From Flagellimonas allohymeniacidonis (GTDB lineage Bacteria > Bacteroidota > Bacteroidia > Flavobacteriales > Flavobacteriaceae), in assembly GCF_004296335.1 (NCBI RefSeq), contig NZ_SGIU01000001.1, forward strand, positions 1-64,000: DNA of 64,000 bases, in the 5' to 3' direction. The translations under genes were made by a program, and so were the position numbers. The notes under the pieces are model-generated. The model saw only the letters and a list, made by a program, of their open reading frames with translations. It did not search any database and was not told the origin of the DNA. Positions 54,915 to 63,334 of the stretch are shown piece after piece (the first letter of the stretch is position 1; every line of letters begins with the position of its first letter).

Positions 54915-55554
54915 GGATTTTCAAGAGTTTTATCAACAAGCTTTAAAAATAAAAAATCTGCCGCTTCCCGGTAGTGAATCGCATCATAAAATGTCACCTT
55001 CCTTTCGTAGGCAATGGATTGAATCAAACAACATTACCAAACGGAATCCCAAAAGGGCAGGAGTATTGGCCTTGTTTTATCCTGATGAAGTTCACATTAC
55101 CCGCCTGTTGTTGATTTTAAGAAAAACCTATCCAGGGGTGCATTCCAATCAGGTAGCTTTTCCTGGGGGGAAAATTGAGCAAGGCGATAAAGATATTTTG
55201 GCCACGGCTTTGAGGGAAACCCATGAAGAGGTTGGAATTTCACCAAGTAATGTAACGGTAGTAAAGGAACTGAGCGAGGTTTATATACCGCCCAGTAATT
55301 TTATGGTGCAACCCTTTATTGGTCTTATGACAAGCGCTCATTCATTCGCTATTCAAGAAAGTGAAGTCGAGCGTTTAATTCAGGTTCCTTTGTCCGATTT
55401 TATGGACAATACCAATTTGTTCGAACAAAAAATCACTACTTCCTATGCCAAAAACATTGATGTACCTGCCTTTAAACTAAATGGTTATACCGTATGGGGG
55501 GCCACAGCGATGATGATGAGCGAAATCAAAGAACTTTTGGAACAAGTGCTATAA
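54913..55554 (+). CDS. NUDIX hydrolase, CoA pyrophosphatase-like
   Basis: 213 residues from the ATG at 54913; a TTG nine bases upstream is the only alternative. The NUDIX box is visible in GGKIEQGDKDILATALRETHEEVG (positions about 86-109: Gly, the Arg-Glu and the two glutamates of EExxG). LLILRKTYPGVHSNQVAFPGG matches the UPF0035/CoA-specific lead-in. It should cleave CoA or a related nucleotide diphosphate. The start codon overlaps the cyclophilin start on the other strand, so each promoter must lie within the neighbour's coding sequence. Confidence 0.9.
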   Translation: MDFQEFYQQALKIKNLPLPGSESHHKMSPSFRRQWIESNNITKRNPKRAGVLALFYPDEVHITRLLLILRKTYPGVHSNQVAFPGGKIEQGDKDILATALRETHEEVGISPSNVTVVKELSEVYIPPSNFMVQPFIGLMTSAHSFAIQESEVERLIQVPLSDFMDNTNLFEQKITTSYAKNIDVPAFKLNGYTVWGATAMMMSEIKELLEQVL

Positions 55555-55590
55555 ACTTCATTTTTGTAAATTAGCTTATAACGCAAGCAT

Positions 55591-56394
55591 ATGGGGCTGT
55601 TTAAAGAAAATCCTTTTGGTCATATTTTATTTCTTAAAAAGTGGCTGATACGTATTGCAGGGATGATTACCCATCAGCGTTACAAAGGTTTCAATACGTT
55701 AGAGATTGAGGGATCCCAAATCATCAGGGATTTGCCCGAAACCAATGTCCTTTTTGTCAGTAATCACCAGACCTATTTTGCCGATGTTGTGGCCATGTTC
55801 CATGTGTTTAACGCCAGCCTCAGCGGGAGGGAAGACAGTATCAAAAATTTGGGCTATTTATGGAACCCCAAGTTGAACATCTACTACGTGGCAGCCAAGG
55901 AGACGATGAAGAAAAGCTTGTTGACCAAAATATTGGCCTATGCAGGCTCTATAAGTATTGAGAGAACTTGGCGAGCGGACGGTGAGGACGTAAATCGCCA
56001 AGTTAAGATGAGTGACATTAGCAATATAGCCAAGGCTCTGGAAGATGGCTGGGTGATTACCTTTCCCCAAGGGACCACCACACCTTGGAAACCCTTACGA
56101 AAAGGCACTGCGCATATCATAAAAAGGTACAAACCCGTGGTTGTGCCCGTGGTTATTGACGGATTTAGACGTTCTTTTGATAAAAAAGGCTTACGGGTAA
56201 AAAAGAAGGGAATATTGCAGTCCATGCATATCAAAGAACCCTTGGAAATCGACTATGTTAATGAAACCGTGGAATCCATAATCGAGAAATTGGAGTATGC
56301 CATTGAGCAACATCCCTCGTTTTTACGAGTCATTCCCAAGGAAGATTTGATGGCCTATGAAGAAGAGCATCAAAAACGGAAATGGCGTTATTAA
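55591..56394 (+). CDS. PlsC-like lysophospholipid acyltransferase
   Basis: 267 residues. The acyltransferase motifs are in order: block I NHQTYFAD (H-x4-D, about 56-61), block II around SISIERTWRADGED, block III FPQGTTTPWKPLRKGTA and block IV VVVPVVIDGFRRSF. The protein belongs to the AGPAT/PlsC superfamily and probably acylates a lysophospholipid or ornithine-type lipid at the inner membrane. It follows the NUDIX gene by 36 bp and shares its TTAA stop with the convergent membrane gene. Confidence 0.9.
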   Translation: MGLFKENPFGHILFLKKWLIRIAGMITHQRYKGFNTLEIEGSQIIRDLPETNVLFVSNHQTYFADVVAMFHVFNASLSGREDSIKNLGYLWNPKLNIYYVAAKETMKKSLLTKILAYAGSISIERTWRADGEDVNRQVKMSDISNIAKALEDGWVITFPQGTTTPWKPLRKGTAHIIKRYKPVVVPVVIDGFRRSFDKKGLRVKKKGILQSMHIKEPLEIDYVNETVESIIEKLEYAIEQHPSFLRVIPKEDLMAYEEEHQKRKWRY

Positions 56395-57035
56395 ACTTCG
56401 AGCTTTCGAAGTTCGTTGTAGTTTTCCTTAAGTCGCTTTAGAAGAATACCGTAAAGCAGTTTATAAAAGAACCATATCAGCACCAACAATACTGCTGTAA
56501 ACACTAAGGATACCACAATGACCATAAACCAAAAAGTGGTCTCGTTCCCTTGTTGAATTGCCGATTCTGTTATTTCTTTTCCTTCAGGGCCATAGATCAA
56601 GACCCCGTAAATGCTAATGATCATGGTAATCGTGAAAATAATCAGGTTGAACCAAACATATTGGGTCACCGTTCTTTTTACATCCAATATGGTTTTCATG
56701 AGTTTTCTGGAGGAATCGGTGACAGAAATTTTCCGATAGTTCATGTAAAACTTAAAAATGAAATAAAGGATGATGGCATAGTTCACAAAGTTCAATACCA
56801 TCATGGCATTGTAGATATGCATGGCCTTGAGCTCTTGCATGGACTCAGGGTCGCTAAATATGATGTTGATGGCCGCCCAAAAAACAAATTCAATGATACT
56901 GATGTAAAAAATCCATTTTACCATGGAAGATGACTTTTTCCATATCATCTTATAAATTTGGTCATAACTCAGTTTGGGAAGATGTCCTTCCTTTTTCTGC
57001 CAGTCTTGCTTTAAGAGCTCCAGTTCATCCATCAT
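56391..57035 (-). CDS. Membrane protein paired with ECF sigma factor
   Basis: 214 residues (a second ATG is the next codon). Residues 1-38 are soluble and charged (LLKQDWQKKEGHLPKLSYDQIYKM), and four hydrophobic helices follow (about 38-60, 75-98, 120-145 and 165-195). The gene lies three bases after a sigma-factor gene and in the same direction. This placement, with a cytosolic N-terminal helix and membrane helices, fits a non-canonical anti-sigma or sensor partner. No zinc-binding ZAS motif is present, so the role is inferred only from position. Confidence 0.78.
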   Translation of the reverse strand: MMDELELLKQDWQKKEGHLPKLSYDQIYKMIWKKSSSMVKWIFYISIIEFVFWAAINIIFSDPESMQELKAMHIYNAMMVLNFVNYAIILYFIFKFYMNYRKISVTDSSRKLMKTILDVKRTVTQYVWFNLIIFTITMIISIYGVLIYGPEGKEITESAIQQGNETTFWFMVIVVSLVFTAVLLVLIWFFYKLLYGILLKRLKENYNELRKLEV

Positions 57036-57038
57036 ATC

Positions 57039-57533
57039 TCAAGGATTTAGTATGGTTCTTAATTTATTTTTTACCCGATTCATTTTCACCCTTGCGTTCA
57101 CCTCACTGATACCGAGGGTTTCTGAAATCTCTGCATAGTCTTTATCTTCCAGATACAGAAAAACAAGTGCTTTATCAATATCTCCAAGCTGTTTTATGGC
57201 ATTGTACATCAATTTGAGCTGTTTTTCCTGGGTGTCATCATATTCGTCGGTTTTGATCTTAAAAATTACCGAATCATAGTCTTGGGTCTGAACGCGCTTT
57301 TTGGACTTTCGGTACAAGGTTATGGCCGTATTTAGGGCCACTCGGTACATCCATGTACTGAACTTGGCATCGCCCCTAAACTTGGGATAAGCTTTCCAAA
57401 GTTGTATGGTGATTTCTTGAAATAGGTCATTGTGCGAATCCCTGTCATTCGTATAAAGGCTACACACTTTGTGAACAATGTTCTGATTGTTCTCAAGTTC
57501 CGTAACAAAACGATGTTCCAGTTCTTTGTTCAA
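57039..57533 (-). CDS. ECF-type RNA polymerase sigma factor
   Basis: 164 residues from the TTG at 57533 (LNKELEHRF); there is no ATG alternative before region 2. Sigma-70 region 2 shows NDLFQEITIQLWKAYPKF and FSTWMYRVALNTAI. Region 4 shows LEDKDYAEISETLGISEVNARVKMNRVKNKL, split into its helix-turn-helix DYAEISETLGISEVNA and the recognition basic part. Downstream, after three bases, is a membrane protein that may control it. The target genes are unknown. Confidence 0.92.
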   Translation of the reverse strand: MNKELEHRFVTELENNQNIVHKVCSLYTNDRDSHNDLFQEITIQLWKAYPKFRGDAKFSTWMYRVALNTAITLYRKSKKRVQTQDYDSVIFKIKTDEYDDTQEKQLKLMYNAIKQLGDIDKALVFLYLEDKDYAEISETLGISEVNARVKMNRVKNKLRTILNP

Positions 57534-57602
57534 GTGGTTGGCAAGTTTATGTATTGGTAGCGATTTTACCGCTTTTGTTACATATATGGAGCGTGTAAAA
57601 TA

Positions 57603-59030
57603 CTATTTTCGATAATCTAGGGCAGGTGGACGGTCTCCCAGTAAAGGAATGTATTGAAAGTCTTTTCCCCGTCGTTCTTCGAATTCGATCTTAGCCTTTT
57701 TTATAATTTCTGGGTTTTCGAATAGGTTTAGGGTAGTGAGGGTCAATGCCTTGGCAGCTACCATCATCCCTTTGGTCCCAATGGAAGTTCCACCGGCGGC
57801 TACGGCTTGCCAGCTGTGGGCAGGAGTACCTGGTACCCAAGTGGCAGCTCTCATCCCAACGGTGGGGACTGCAAAACTTACATCACCAACATCTGTTGAG
57901 CCATAGGCCCTAGCTACCTCTTTGTAGGGCTGTACTTTGGTGGCTGAATCAACATCCAAAGCAGCATACCCAAGACTAGATGAGATTTTTTGGGCAAATT
58001 CGGTTTCCGTTTCAGAATAATTAATGCCTCCCACAGCACTTAGGTTATCATGCATAAGCTTTTGAAGGGTAAGGTTGGGCAAAAGTTCATGGGTGCCTCC
58101 AATCATTTCATAATCCATGGTTGTACCAGTTCCTGTAGCAGCTCCTTCTGCAGCTTTTACAATACGGTCGAAAATATCGATGACCACATCTCTCTTGTTG
58201 TGTCTGGCATAGTAATAGACCTCAGCAAAGTTGGGTACTACGTTTGGCGCCTTTCCACCATCGGTGATTACGTAATGTATTCGTGCTTCTTGTGGAATAT
58301 GCTCCCGCATCATGTTCACCATCATGTTCATTGCTTCTACGCCGTCAAGCGCAGACCGGCCTCTATCAGGAGCTCCAGCCGCATGGGCCGAAGTGCCATA
58401 AAATCTAAATTTTGCCGATTTATTCGCCAAGGCGGCACCAGCACTTGCACCGTTTTGCGCTCCTGGATGCCAATGTAAGGCCACATCAACGTCATTAAAA
58501 AGTCCTTCGCGCACCATATACACCTTGCCCGAACCCCCTTCCTCGGCAGGGCAACCGTAAAAACGAATAGTTCCTGGCGTGTTTGTTTCCTTCAACCAGT
58601 TTTTGGCGGCAATGGCAGCAGCGGAGGAAGCCGTTCCGAACAGGTGATGACCACACGCATGACCTGCTTCTTTATTCGCCGATTTCTTCTCGGTAACAGC
58701 TTGTTGTGATAGGCCAGGTAAGGCATCGTATTCACCTAAAATGGCAATAACTGGATATCCAGAGCCGTATTCTGCTATAAATGCGGTTGGAATACCAGCA
58801 ACCCCTTTTTTGATGGAAAAACCTTCATCAGAGAGGGTCTTTTGCAAAAGAGCTGTGCTTTTTTCCTCTAGATAACCCATTTCGGCCCAGTCCCAAATCT
58901 GTAGGGCGATATCCGAATACATTTGGCTTTTTTGGTCTAAATCCTGTAATACGGCATCCTTATTTTTTTGGGAAAAAGAGGTTGATACAATGAAGCTGGT
59001 CACTAAAGTGAGAAGAATTGATTTTTTCAT
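57603..59030 (-). CDS. Exported M20-family amidohydrolase, AbgB-like
   Basis: 475 residues from the ATG at 59030, which gives a signal peptide (MKKSILLTLVTSFIVSTSFS); the frame to 59252 adds 74 residues running antisense to the NDH-2 gene and is rejected. Metal-site motifs are AGHACGHHLFG (His and Cys ligands), CPAEEGGSGK and LHWHPG. The dimerisation insert contains GTSAHAAGAPDRGRSALDG. It resembles p-aminobenzoyl-glutamate hydrolase subunit B and related amidases. It probably works in the periplasm on an acyl-amino acid. Confidence 0.92.
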   Translation of the reverse strand: MKKSILLTLVTSFIVSTSFSQKNKDAVLQDLDQKSQMYSDIALQIWDWAEMGYLEEKSTALLQKTLSDEGFSIKKGVAGIPTAFIAEYGSGYPVIAILGEYDALPGLSQQAVTEKKSANKEAGHACGHHLFGTASSAAAIAAKNWLKETNTPGTIRFYGCPAEEGGSGKVYMVREGLFNDVDVALHWHPGAQNGASAGAALANKSAKFRFYGTSAHAAGAPDRGRSALDGVEAMNMMVNMMREHIPQEARIHYVITDGGKAPNVVPNFAEVYYYARHNKRDVVIDIFDRIVKAAEGAATGTGTTMDYEMIGGTHELLPNLTLQKLMHDNLSAVGGINYSETETEFAQKISSSLGYAALDVDSATKVQPYKEVARAYGSTDVGDVSFAVPTVGMRAATWVPGTPAHSWQAVAAGGTSIGTKGMMVAAKALTLTTLNLFENPEIIKKAKIEFEERRGKDFQYIPLLGDRPPALDYRK

Positions 59031-59130
59031 GGATAAGTTAGAATTAGTCAGAAGAAATAAAGATACTAAAAAAGCGACCCAAAATGATTCTGCCTTTTCG
59101 GGAATTCTTAAATTTACGGCTATGTCAGCC

Positions 59131-60435
59131 ATGAATATTCCCCAGTCAAGTTTTCCCAGGGTCATTGTCATAGGAGGTGGTTTTGGGGGAATTGCCCTAG
59201 CTAAAAAACTTTGCAAAAAGGACGTCCAAGTTGTCCTTTTGGACAAACACAACTACCACACCTTTCAACCGCTGTTGTATCAAGTTTCCACTGGGGGCTT
59301 GGAGCCAGATTCCATTGCATATCCCATTCGAAAGGTGCTTCAGGGCTATCCCAATTTTTATTTTAGATTGGCCGAGGTCCTTAGAATCAATCCTGACATA
59401 CGAACCATTCAAACCAATATTGGCGAAATCAACTATGATTATTTGGTGGTAGCCACAGGTTCTGAAACGAATTTCTTCGGAAACACGAGCATTGAGGAAA
59501 ACAGTATGGCCATGAAGTCCATTCCGCAATCCCTTAACCTGCGAAGCTTGATTTTGGAAAATTTTGAGCAGGCCCTATTGACGGATGACCTTCATGAACG
59601 GGATTCCCTTATGAATTTTGTAATAGTGGGAGGGGGACCGACTGGAGTGGAACTGGCAGGTGCCTTGGCAGAAATCAAAAAAGGAATACTCCCCAAGGAT
59701 TATCCTGATTTGGATACCCGACGGGCGCAAATCAACTTGGTTCAGGGAGGAGATCGAATTTTACCTGCCATGAGCGAGGTTGCCTCCAGGAAAGCTGAGC
59801 GTTTTTTGGAAAAACTAGGGGTTAATGTTTGGAAAAACATTCGCGTTGAAGCGTACGATGGCAAGTTTGTGAAGACCAACACCGATACCTCTTTCGAAGC
59901 GGCCACCTTGGTGTGGGCGGCAGGGGTGAAAGCGATTTGTATTGAGGGGTTGGATGCTAAGGAATTCTTGTGCAGGGGAAATCGCCTAAGGGTAAATGAA
60001 TTTCATCAAGTTGAAGGCTTTGCAGAGATTTTTGCGGTAGGGGATGTGGCGCAAATGGAGTCTGAAGAATTTCCGAACGGCCATCCCATGATGGCCCAAC
60101 CCGCCATACAACAAGGTCAAAACCTAGGGGAAAATCTGGTCCGAATTATAGAAAACAAACCCTTAAAACCCTTCATTTATCGCGATAAGGGCAGTATGGC
60201 CACTATTGGACGAAACAAAGCAGTGGTGGACTTAAAGAAATTTAAGTTCCAAGGCGTTTTTGCCTGGTATGTTTGGATGTTCATTCATCTCTATTTCTTA
60301 ATTGGTTTTCGCAATAGGGTAGTGGTATTCATAAATTGGGTCTATAACTATATCAAATTTGATCGGGAGGCGCGATTGATAATCAGGCCTTTTAAAAAAC
60401 AACACCAAGTTTCTCGGAAACAACCTGTTGAATGA
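59131..60435 (+). CDS. NDH-2-type NAD(P)H dehydrogenase (FAD)
   Basis: 434 residues from the ATG at 59131 (MNIPQSSFPRV); an ATG at 59122 would add three. The FAD motif is VIVIGGGFGGIALAKKL and the NAD motif is FVIVGGGPTGVELAGAL. Family marks are NYHTFQPLLYQVST near residue 44 and a C-terminal membrane-binding amphipathic and hydrophobic segment (FAWYVWMFIHLYFLIGF). It oxidises NADH and passes electrons to menaquinone without pumping protons. The final residues (KKQHQVSRKQPVE) run into a stranded fragment of another gene in a different frame. Confidence 0.93.
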   Translation: MNIPQSSFPRVIVIGGGFGGIALAKKLCKKDVQVVLLDKHNYHTFQPLLYQVSTGGLEPDSIAYPIRKVLQGYPNFYFRLAEVLRINPDIRTIQTNIGEINYDYLVVATGSETNFFGNTSIEENSMAMKSIPQSLNLRSLILENFEQALLTDDLHERDSLMNFVIVGGGPTGVELAGALAEIKKGILPKDYPDLDTRRAQINLVQGGDRILPAMSEVASRKAERFLEKLGVNVWKNIRVEAYDGKFVKTNTDTSFEAATLVWAAGVKAICIEGLDAKEFLCRGNRLRVNEFHQVEGFAEIFAVGDVAQMESEEFPNGHPMMAQPAIQQGQNLGENLVRIIENKPLKPFIYRDKGSMATIGRNKAVVDLKKFKFQGVFAWYVWMFIHLYFLIGFRNRVVVFINWVYNYIKFDREARLIIRPFKKQHQVSRKQPVE

Positions 60436-60595
60436 CTTGAAACTTGCCGTCTATTACGGAATGGGGTATGATGTGAGACTAGGATTTTCTGTTGAGGCCT
60501 CCTTGCAGCATATAATCAATGAACCCGAATTTCTACCTGTGGGCTCATTGAGGGGCAATACCTTTTTGAAAACAGGCACTAAATATAAGTTCTAA
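60431..60595 (+). pseudogene. C-terminal remnant of an outer-membrane beta-barrel gene
   Basis: Frame 60431-60595, too short for a normal gene, encodes strands in barrel style: LKLAVYYGMGYDVRLGFSVE, then ASLQHIIN and FLPVGSLRGNTFLKTGTKYKF ending in Phe and stop. A terminal aromatic after an amphipathic strand is the insertion signal of outer-membrane proteins. No start codon, signal peptide or upstream barrel exists. The frame begins inside the end of the NDH-2 gene and stops one base before the xerD stop. A rearrangement left this tail behind. Confidence 0.7.
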
Positions 60596-61498
60596 CTAAG
60601 AGTTTGTCCTGGGATGAAATTCTCCCAAAACTTTTGCCAGATGCTTCCGGTTTACATGCATATAGACTTCTGTGGTCGTGATACTTTCGTGTCCGAGCAT
60701 TTGTTGAATCGCCCGTAAATCCGCACCATTTTCCAAAAGGTGGGTGGCAAAGGAATGTCTAAAGGTGTGAGGGCTAATGTTTTTTTTGAGTCCAATATCC
60801 TCCGCCAAACGTTTTACAATGGTGAAGACCATGGCTCGGGTCAATTGCGCCCCCCTTCTATTCAAAAACAAAAAATCTTGGAAAGGTTCCTGTATTTTTT
60901 GATGAATACGAATTTCATTGCGATAGATGTTGATATACTTCTTGTTGATTTCACTGATTGGTACAAATCGCTGTTTATCACCCTTACCCGTTACTTTGAT
61001 AAAACCTTCCTCAAAAAAAAGATCGGAAAGCTTTAAACCAATTAATTCGGATACCCTAAGGCCACAACCGTAGAGAGTTTCTAAAATAGCGCGGTTTCGT
61101 TCCCCTTCAGGTTTGGAAAGGTCGATGGCGGAAATCAGGGCGTTGATTTCCTTGAGGCTTAGCGTATCAGGAAGTTTTCTTCCAATTTTTGGGGATTCTA
61201 TCAAATCCATGGGATTGTCATTCCTGTAATCCTCGAACACTAAGTAATTAAAGAAGCCTTTGAGCCCTGAAATGATACGGGCTTGCGACCTTGGATTCAC
61301 TTTCTTGGCCATTTCATAGACGAACTGCTGTAAAAGATCCTTAGTTATGCTTATTGGCCCTTCTTTAAGGTCATTTTCATCAGCATATGTAATGAGCATC
61401 TGAATATCTTGGGAATAGCTTTTTATAGAATTGACGGACAACCCCCTCTCAATTTTCAAGTAGTCTTGGTAATCTTTTAGTGCATGATTCCAATTCAT
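60596..61498 (-). CDS. xerD: Tyrosine recombinase XerD
   Basis: 300 residues, the usual XerC/D length. The N-terminal SAM-like DNA-binding domain covers about 1-90. The catalytic domain has the arginine in GCGLRVSELIGL, the lysine in VTGKGDKQR, HTFRHSFATHLLENGADLR with His and Arg, HESITTT and the nucleophile tyrosine in EVYMHV. It resolves chromosome dimers at dif with XerC. In flavobacteria it commonly neighbours aroQ, which here is 1.3 kb away behind two barrel genes. Confidence 0.94.
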   Translation of the reverse strand: MNWNHALKDYQDYLKIERGLSVNSIKSYSQDIQMLITYADENDLKEGPISITKDLLQQFVYEMAKKVNPRSQARIISGLKGFFNYLVFEDYRNDNPMDLIESPKIGRKLPDTLSLKEINALISAIDLSKPEGERNRAILETLYGCGLRVSELIGLKLSDLFFEEGFIKVTGKGDKQRFVPISEINKKYINIYRNEIRIHQKIQEPFQDFLFLNRRGAQLTRAMVFTIVKRLAEDIGLKKNISPHTFRHSFATHLLENGADLRAIQQMLGHESITTTEVYMHVNRKHLAKVLGEFHPRTNS

Positions 61499-61566
61499 TT
61501 TTTAAAGATATGCACAAAAAATTTCAGTCCGTAATCGATAAGGGTCATTCATTAAAACATGCATAG

Positions 61567-61594
61567 GTCAATTCATACAGCTGTATAGTCAATT
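61567..61594 (+). promoter_or_regulatory. Operator-like palindrome with flanking direct repeats
   Basis: GTCAATT occurs at 61567-61573 and 61588-61594, 21 bp (two helical turns) apart. Between them lies the perfect 12-bp palindrome ATACAGCTGTAT (61575-61586). The block is in the xerD/barrel-gene intergenic region, 155 bp before the next start. Confidence 0.5.
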
Positions 61595-61749
61595 GTACTT
61601 AAATCAAAAAACCACATTCGATACATTGTTTTTCTGGAATGATAAATTTATTGGGATTGAAAGATTGGATGGGCCAACTAAATTTAGCTGGAAAACGATA
61701 CTATAACGATTTGGATTTCGTTTTACCCTTTGATAAAAACCAAGAAACC

Positions 61750-62232
61750 ATGAAAAAAACCATTCTTTTAGTAATTATTACGCTTTTGGGCATATGTTCA
61801 ATTTTCGGTCAGAATGTCGATAGAAGCAGCTTTAAAGCTGGATTTAATGCAGGTATCCCTGTTGGCGATGCTTCTGAAATTGCGAGCTTTAGCATTGGGG
61901 TGGATGTAAACTACCATTGGGGTATTTCCAAAACCTTCGATGTCGGTTTGGCATCCGGCTTTATAAACTCTTTTTCCGAAGAGGAGTTCGAAGATTTTCA
62001 ATTTCTTCCAGTAGCAGGTTCAGTAAGAATATATCCAACTTACGAATTTAAGTTGGGAGCTGATGTGGGCTATGCTGTTGGTATCAATGAAGGCAATGAA
62101 GGAGGATTTTACTATCGACCCATTATTGGATACAACATTACGGGTAATACCGAACTGAATGTTTCTTACACAGCAATCGAAAATAATGGAACATTTGGTT
62201 TGGTAATGGCGGGTATTTTATTCCTTTTTTAG
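61750..62232 (+). CDS. Small outer-membrane beta-barrel protein, A
   Basis: 160 residues from the ATG at 61750 (MKKTILLVIITLLGICSIFGQ); the longer frame from 61639 is rejected because it buries the signal peptide. Eight or so amphipathic strands are visible (FKAGFNAGIPVG, FSIGVDVNYHWGI, FDVGLASGFINSF, YEFKLGADVGYAVG, NTELNVSYTAI, GTFGLVMAGILFLF) and the last residue is Phe, as in OmpA/OmpW-sized barrels. Function unknown. A sister gene follows. Confidence 0.82.
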   Translation: MKKTILLVIITLLGICSIFGQNVDRSSFKAGFNAGIPVGDASEIASFSIGVDVNYHWGISKTFDVGLASGFINSFSEEEFEDFQFLPVAGSVRIYPTYEFKLGADVGYAVGINEGNEGGFYYRPIIGYNITGNTELNVSYTAIENNGTFGLVMAGILFLF

Positions 62233-62297
62233 GGTTGGATATCATCTAAAAAATCAACTTGGACGTAAATAATTAACTTAATAACAAATGCTGAATT

Positions 62298-62768
62298 ATG
62301 AAACAAATGAAAAAATCACTTTTATGCTTGTTCGCCATTGTTGCGTTCAGTGCAACTTCGTACGCTCAAACCAGTTATACCGGAGCGGTAGGTTTGGGTA
62401 TTGACCTTTGGGACTCAGCAACCTTTGTTGGACCCAGTGGAAAATACTTCTTTTCGGACAACCATGTTGGCCAGTTCGATTTGGGTTTTGAAGATGGAGG
62501 TACAATCTTAACGGCCCTTTATTCCTATCACGACGAGTTTACAGGTGCAGCTGGTTTACGTTGGTATGCAGGTATTGGACCAAGCATTGTTTTAATTGAA
62601 GATTTTGACAATGTTTTTGCCTTGCGTCCGCACGCAGGACTCGATTTCAAGATTGATGGTGTTCCCATTGTCATTAATTTCGATTGGAGGCCGGCAATTG
62701 TCATCAGTGATGCGGGAGACAATGAGGCAGGGGCATTTGGCTTCGGCATTCAATACGCATTCAATTAA
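62298..62768 (+). CDS. Small outer-membrane beta-barrel protein, B
   Basis: 156 residues (an ATG at 62307 is an alternative) with a signal peptide ending near SYAQ. Strands such as TGAVGLGIDLW, VGQFDLGFEDG, GAAGLRWYAGIGPSIVL, LRPHAGLDFKI and GAFGFGIQYAFN suggest a barrel of about eight strands. It follows protein A by 66 bp and ends with a terminator, so they may be cotranscribed. Confidence 0.82.
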   Translation: MKQMKKSLLCLFAIVAFSATSYAQTSYTGAVGLGIDLWDSATFVGPSGKYFFSDNHVGQFDLGFEDGGTILTALYSYHDEFTGAAGLRWYAGIGPSIVLIEDFDNVFALRPHAGLDFKIDGVPIVINFDWRPAIVISDAGDNEAGAFGFGIQYAFN

Positions 62769-62790
62769 ATAAACGACATCATATTTAAGG

Positions 62791-62820
62791 AAAAGGGCGA
62801 TAATTCGCCCTTTTCTTTTT
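62791..62820 (+). terminator. Terminator of the barrel-gene pair
   Basis: A perfect 10-bp stem, AAAAGGGCGA (62791-62800) with TCGCCCTTTT (62805-62814), has a 4-base loop and is followed by CTTTTTATT. It is 22 bp past the stop at 62768. Confidence 0.9.
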
Positions 62821-62824
62821 ATTG

Positions 62825-62832
62825 TATTTTTA
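62825..62832 (+). promoter_or_regulatory. aroQ: aroQ -7 box
   Basis: TATTTTTA is one mismatch from TAnnTTTG and ends five bases before the aroQ ATG. Transcription would begin at or near the start codon. It abuts the preceding terminator. Confidence 0.4.
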
Positions 62833-62837
62833 CCTCC

Positions 62838-63251
62838 ATGAAACTAATGATCATCAACGGCCCCAACTTAAACTTATTGGGAAAACGAGAACCTGAAGTA
62901 TACGGAAGCACCACCTTTGACACCTATTTTTCGGAATTGCAAGCCAAGTTCCCTGATGTAAAGCTAGGCTACTTTCAATCCAACATAGAGGGCGAATTGA
63001 TCGATAAAATTCAAGAGGTAGGCTTCGAATATGACGGAATTGTCCTGAATGCCGCCTCTTATACCCATACCTCTGTGGGCATTGGCGATGCGGTCAAAGC
63101 CATTGATGCGCCCGTGGTGGAGGTGCATATCTCCAATACCCACAAACGTGAGGATTTCAGACATGTATCTTATATTTCTGCAGGCGCCAAGGGAGTCATT
63201 CTAGGTTTTGGGCTGCAAAGCTACGACCTGGCCGTACAGAGTTTTCTTTAG
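62838..63251 (+). CDS. aroQ: Type II 3-dehydroquinate dehydratase
   Basis: 137 residues, full length for the dodecameric type II enzyme. The family start is INGPNLNLLGKREPEVYGS, with the active-site arginine and tyrosine. LNAASYTHTSVGI carries the asparagine and threonine region, VEVHISN the histidine, and ISAGAKGVILGFG the C-terminal loop. It catalyses the third step of the shikimate pathway. A promoter-like box directly precedes the ATG. Confidence 0.96.
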   Translation: MKLMIINGPNLNLLGKREPEVYGSTTFDTYFSELQAKFPDVKLGYFQSNIEGELIDKIQEVGFEYDGIVLNAASYTHTSVGIGDAVKAIDAPVVEVHISNTHKREDFRHVSYISAGAKGVILGFGLQSYDLAVQSFL

Positions 63252-63334
63252 TTCAACGTATTGACTCCAAGCGTTTTCGATAATCTTTAGTAGTACTTTT
63301 TTCGTATCTTTTTATAACCCCACATAAAATTGAT

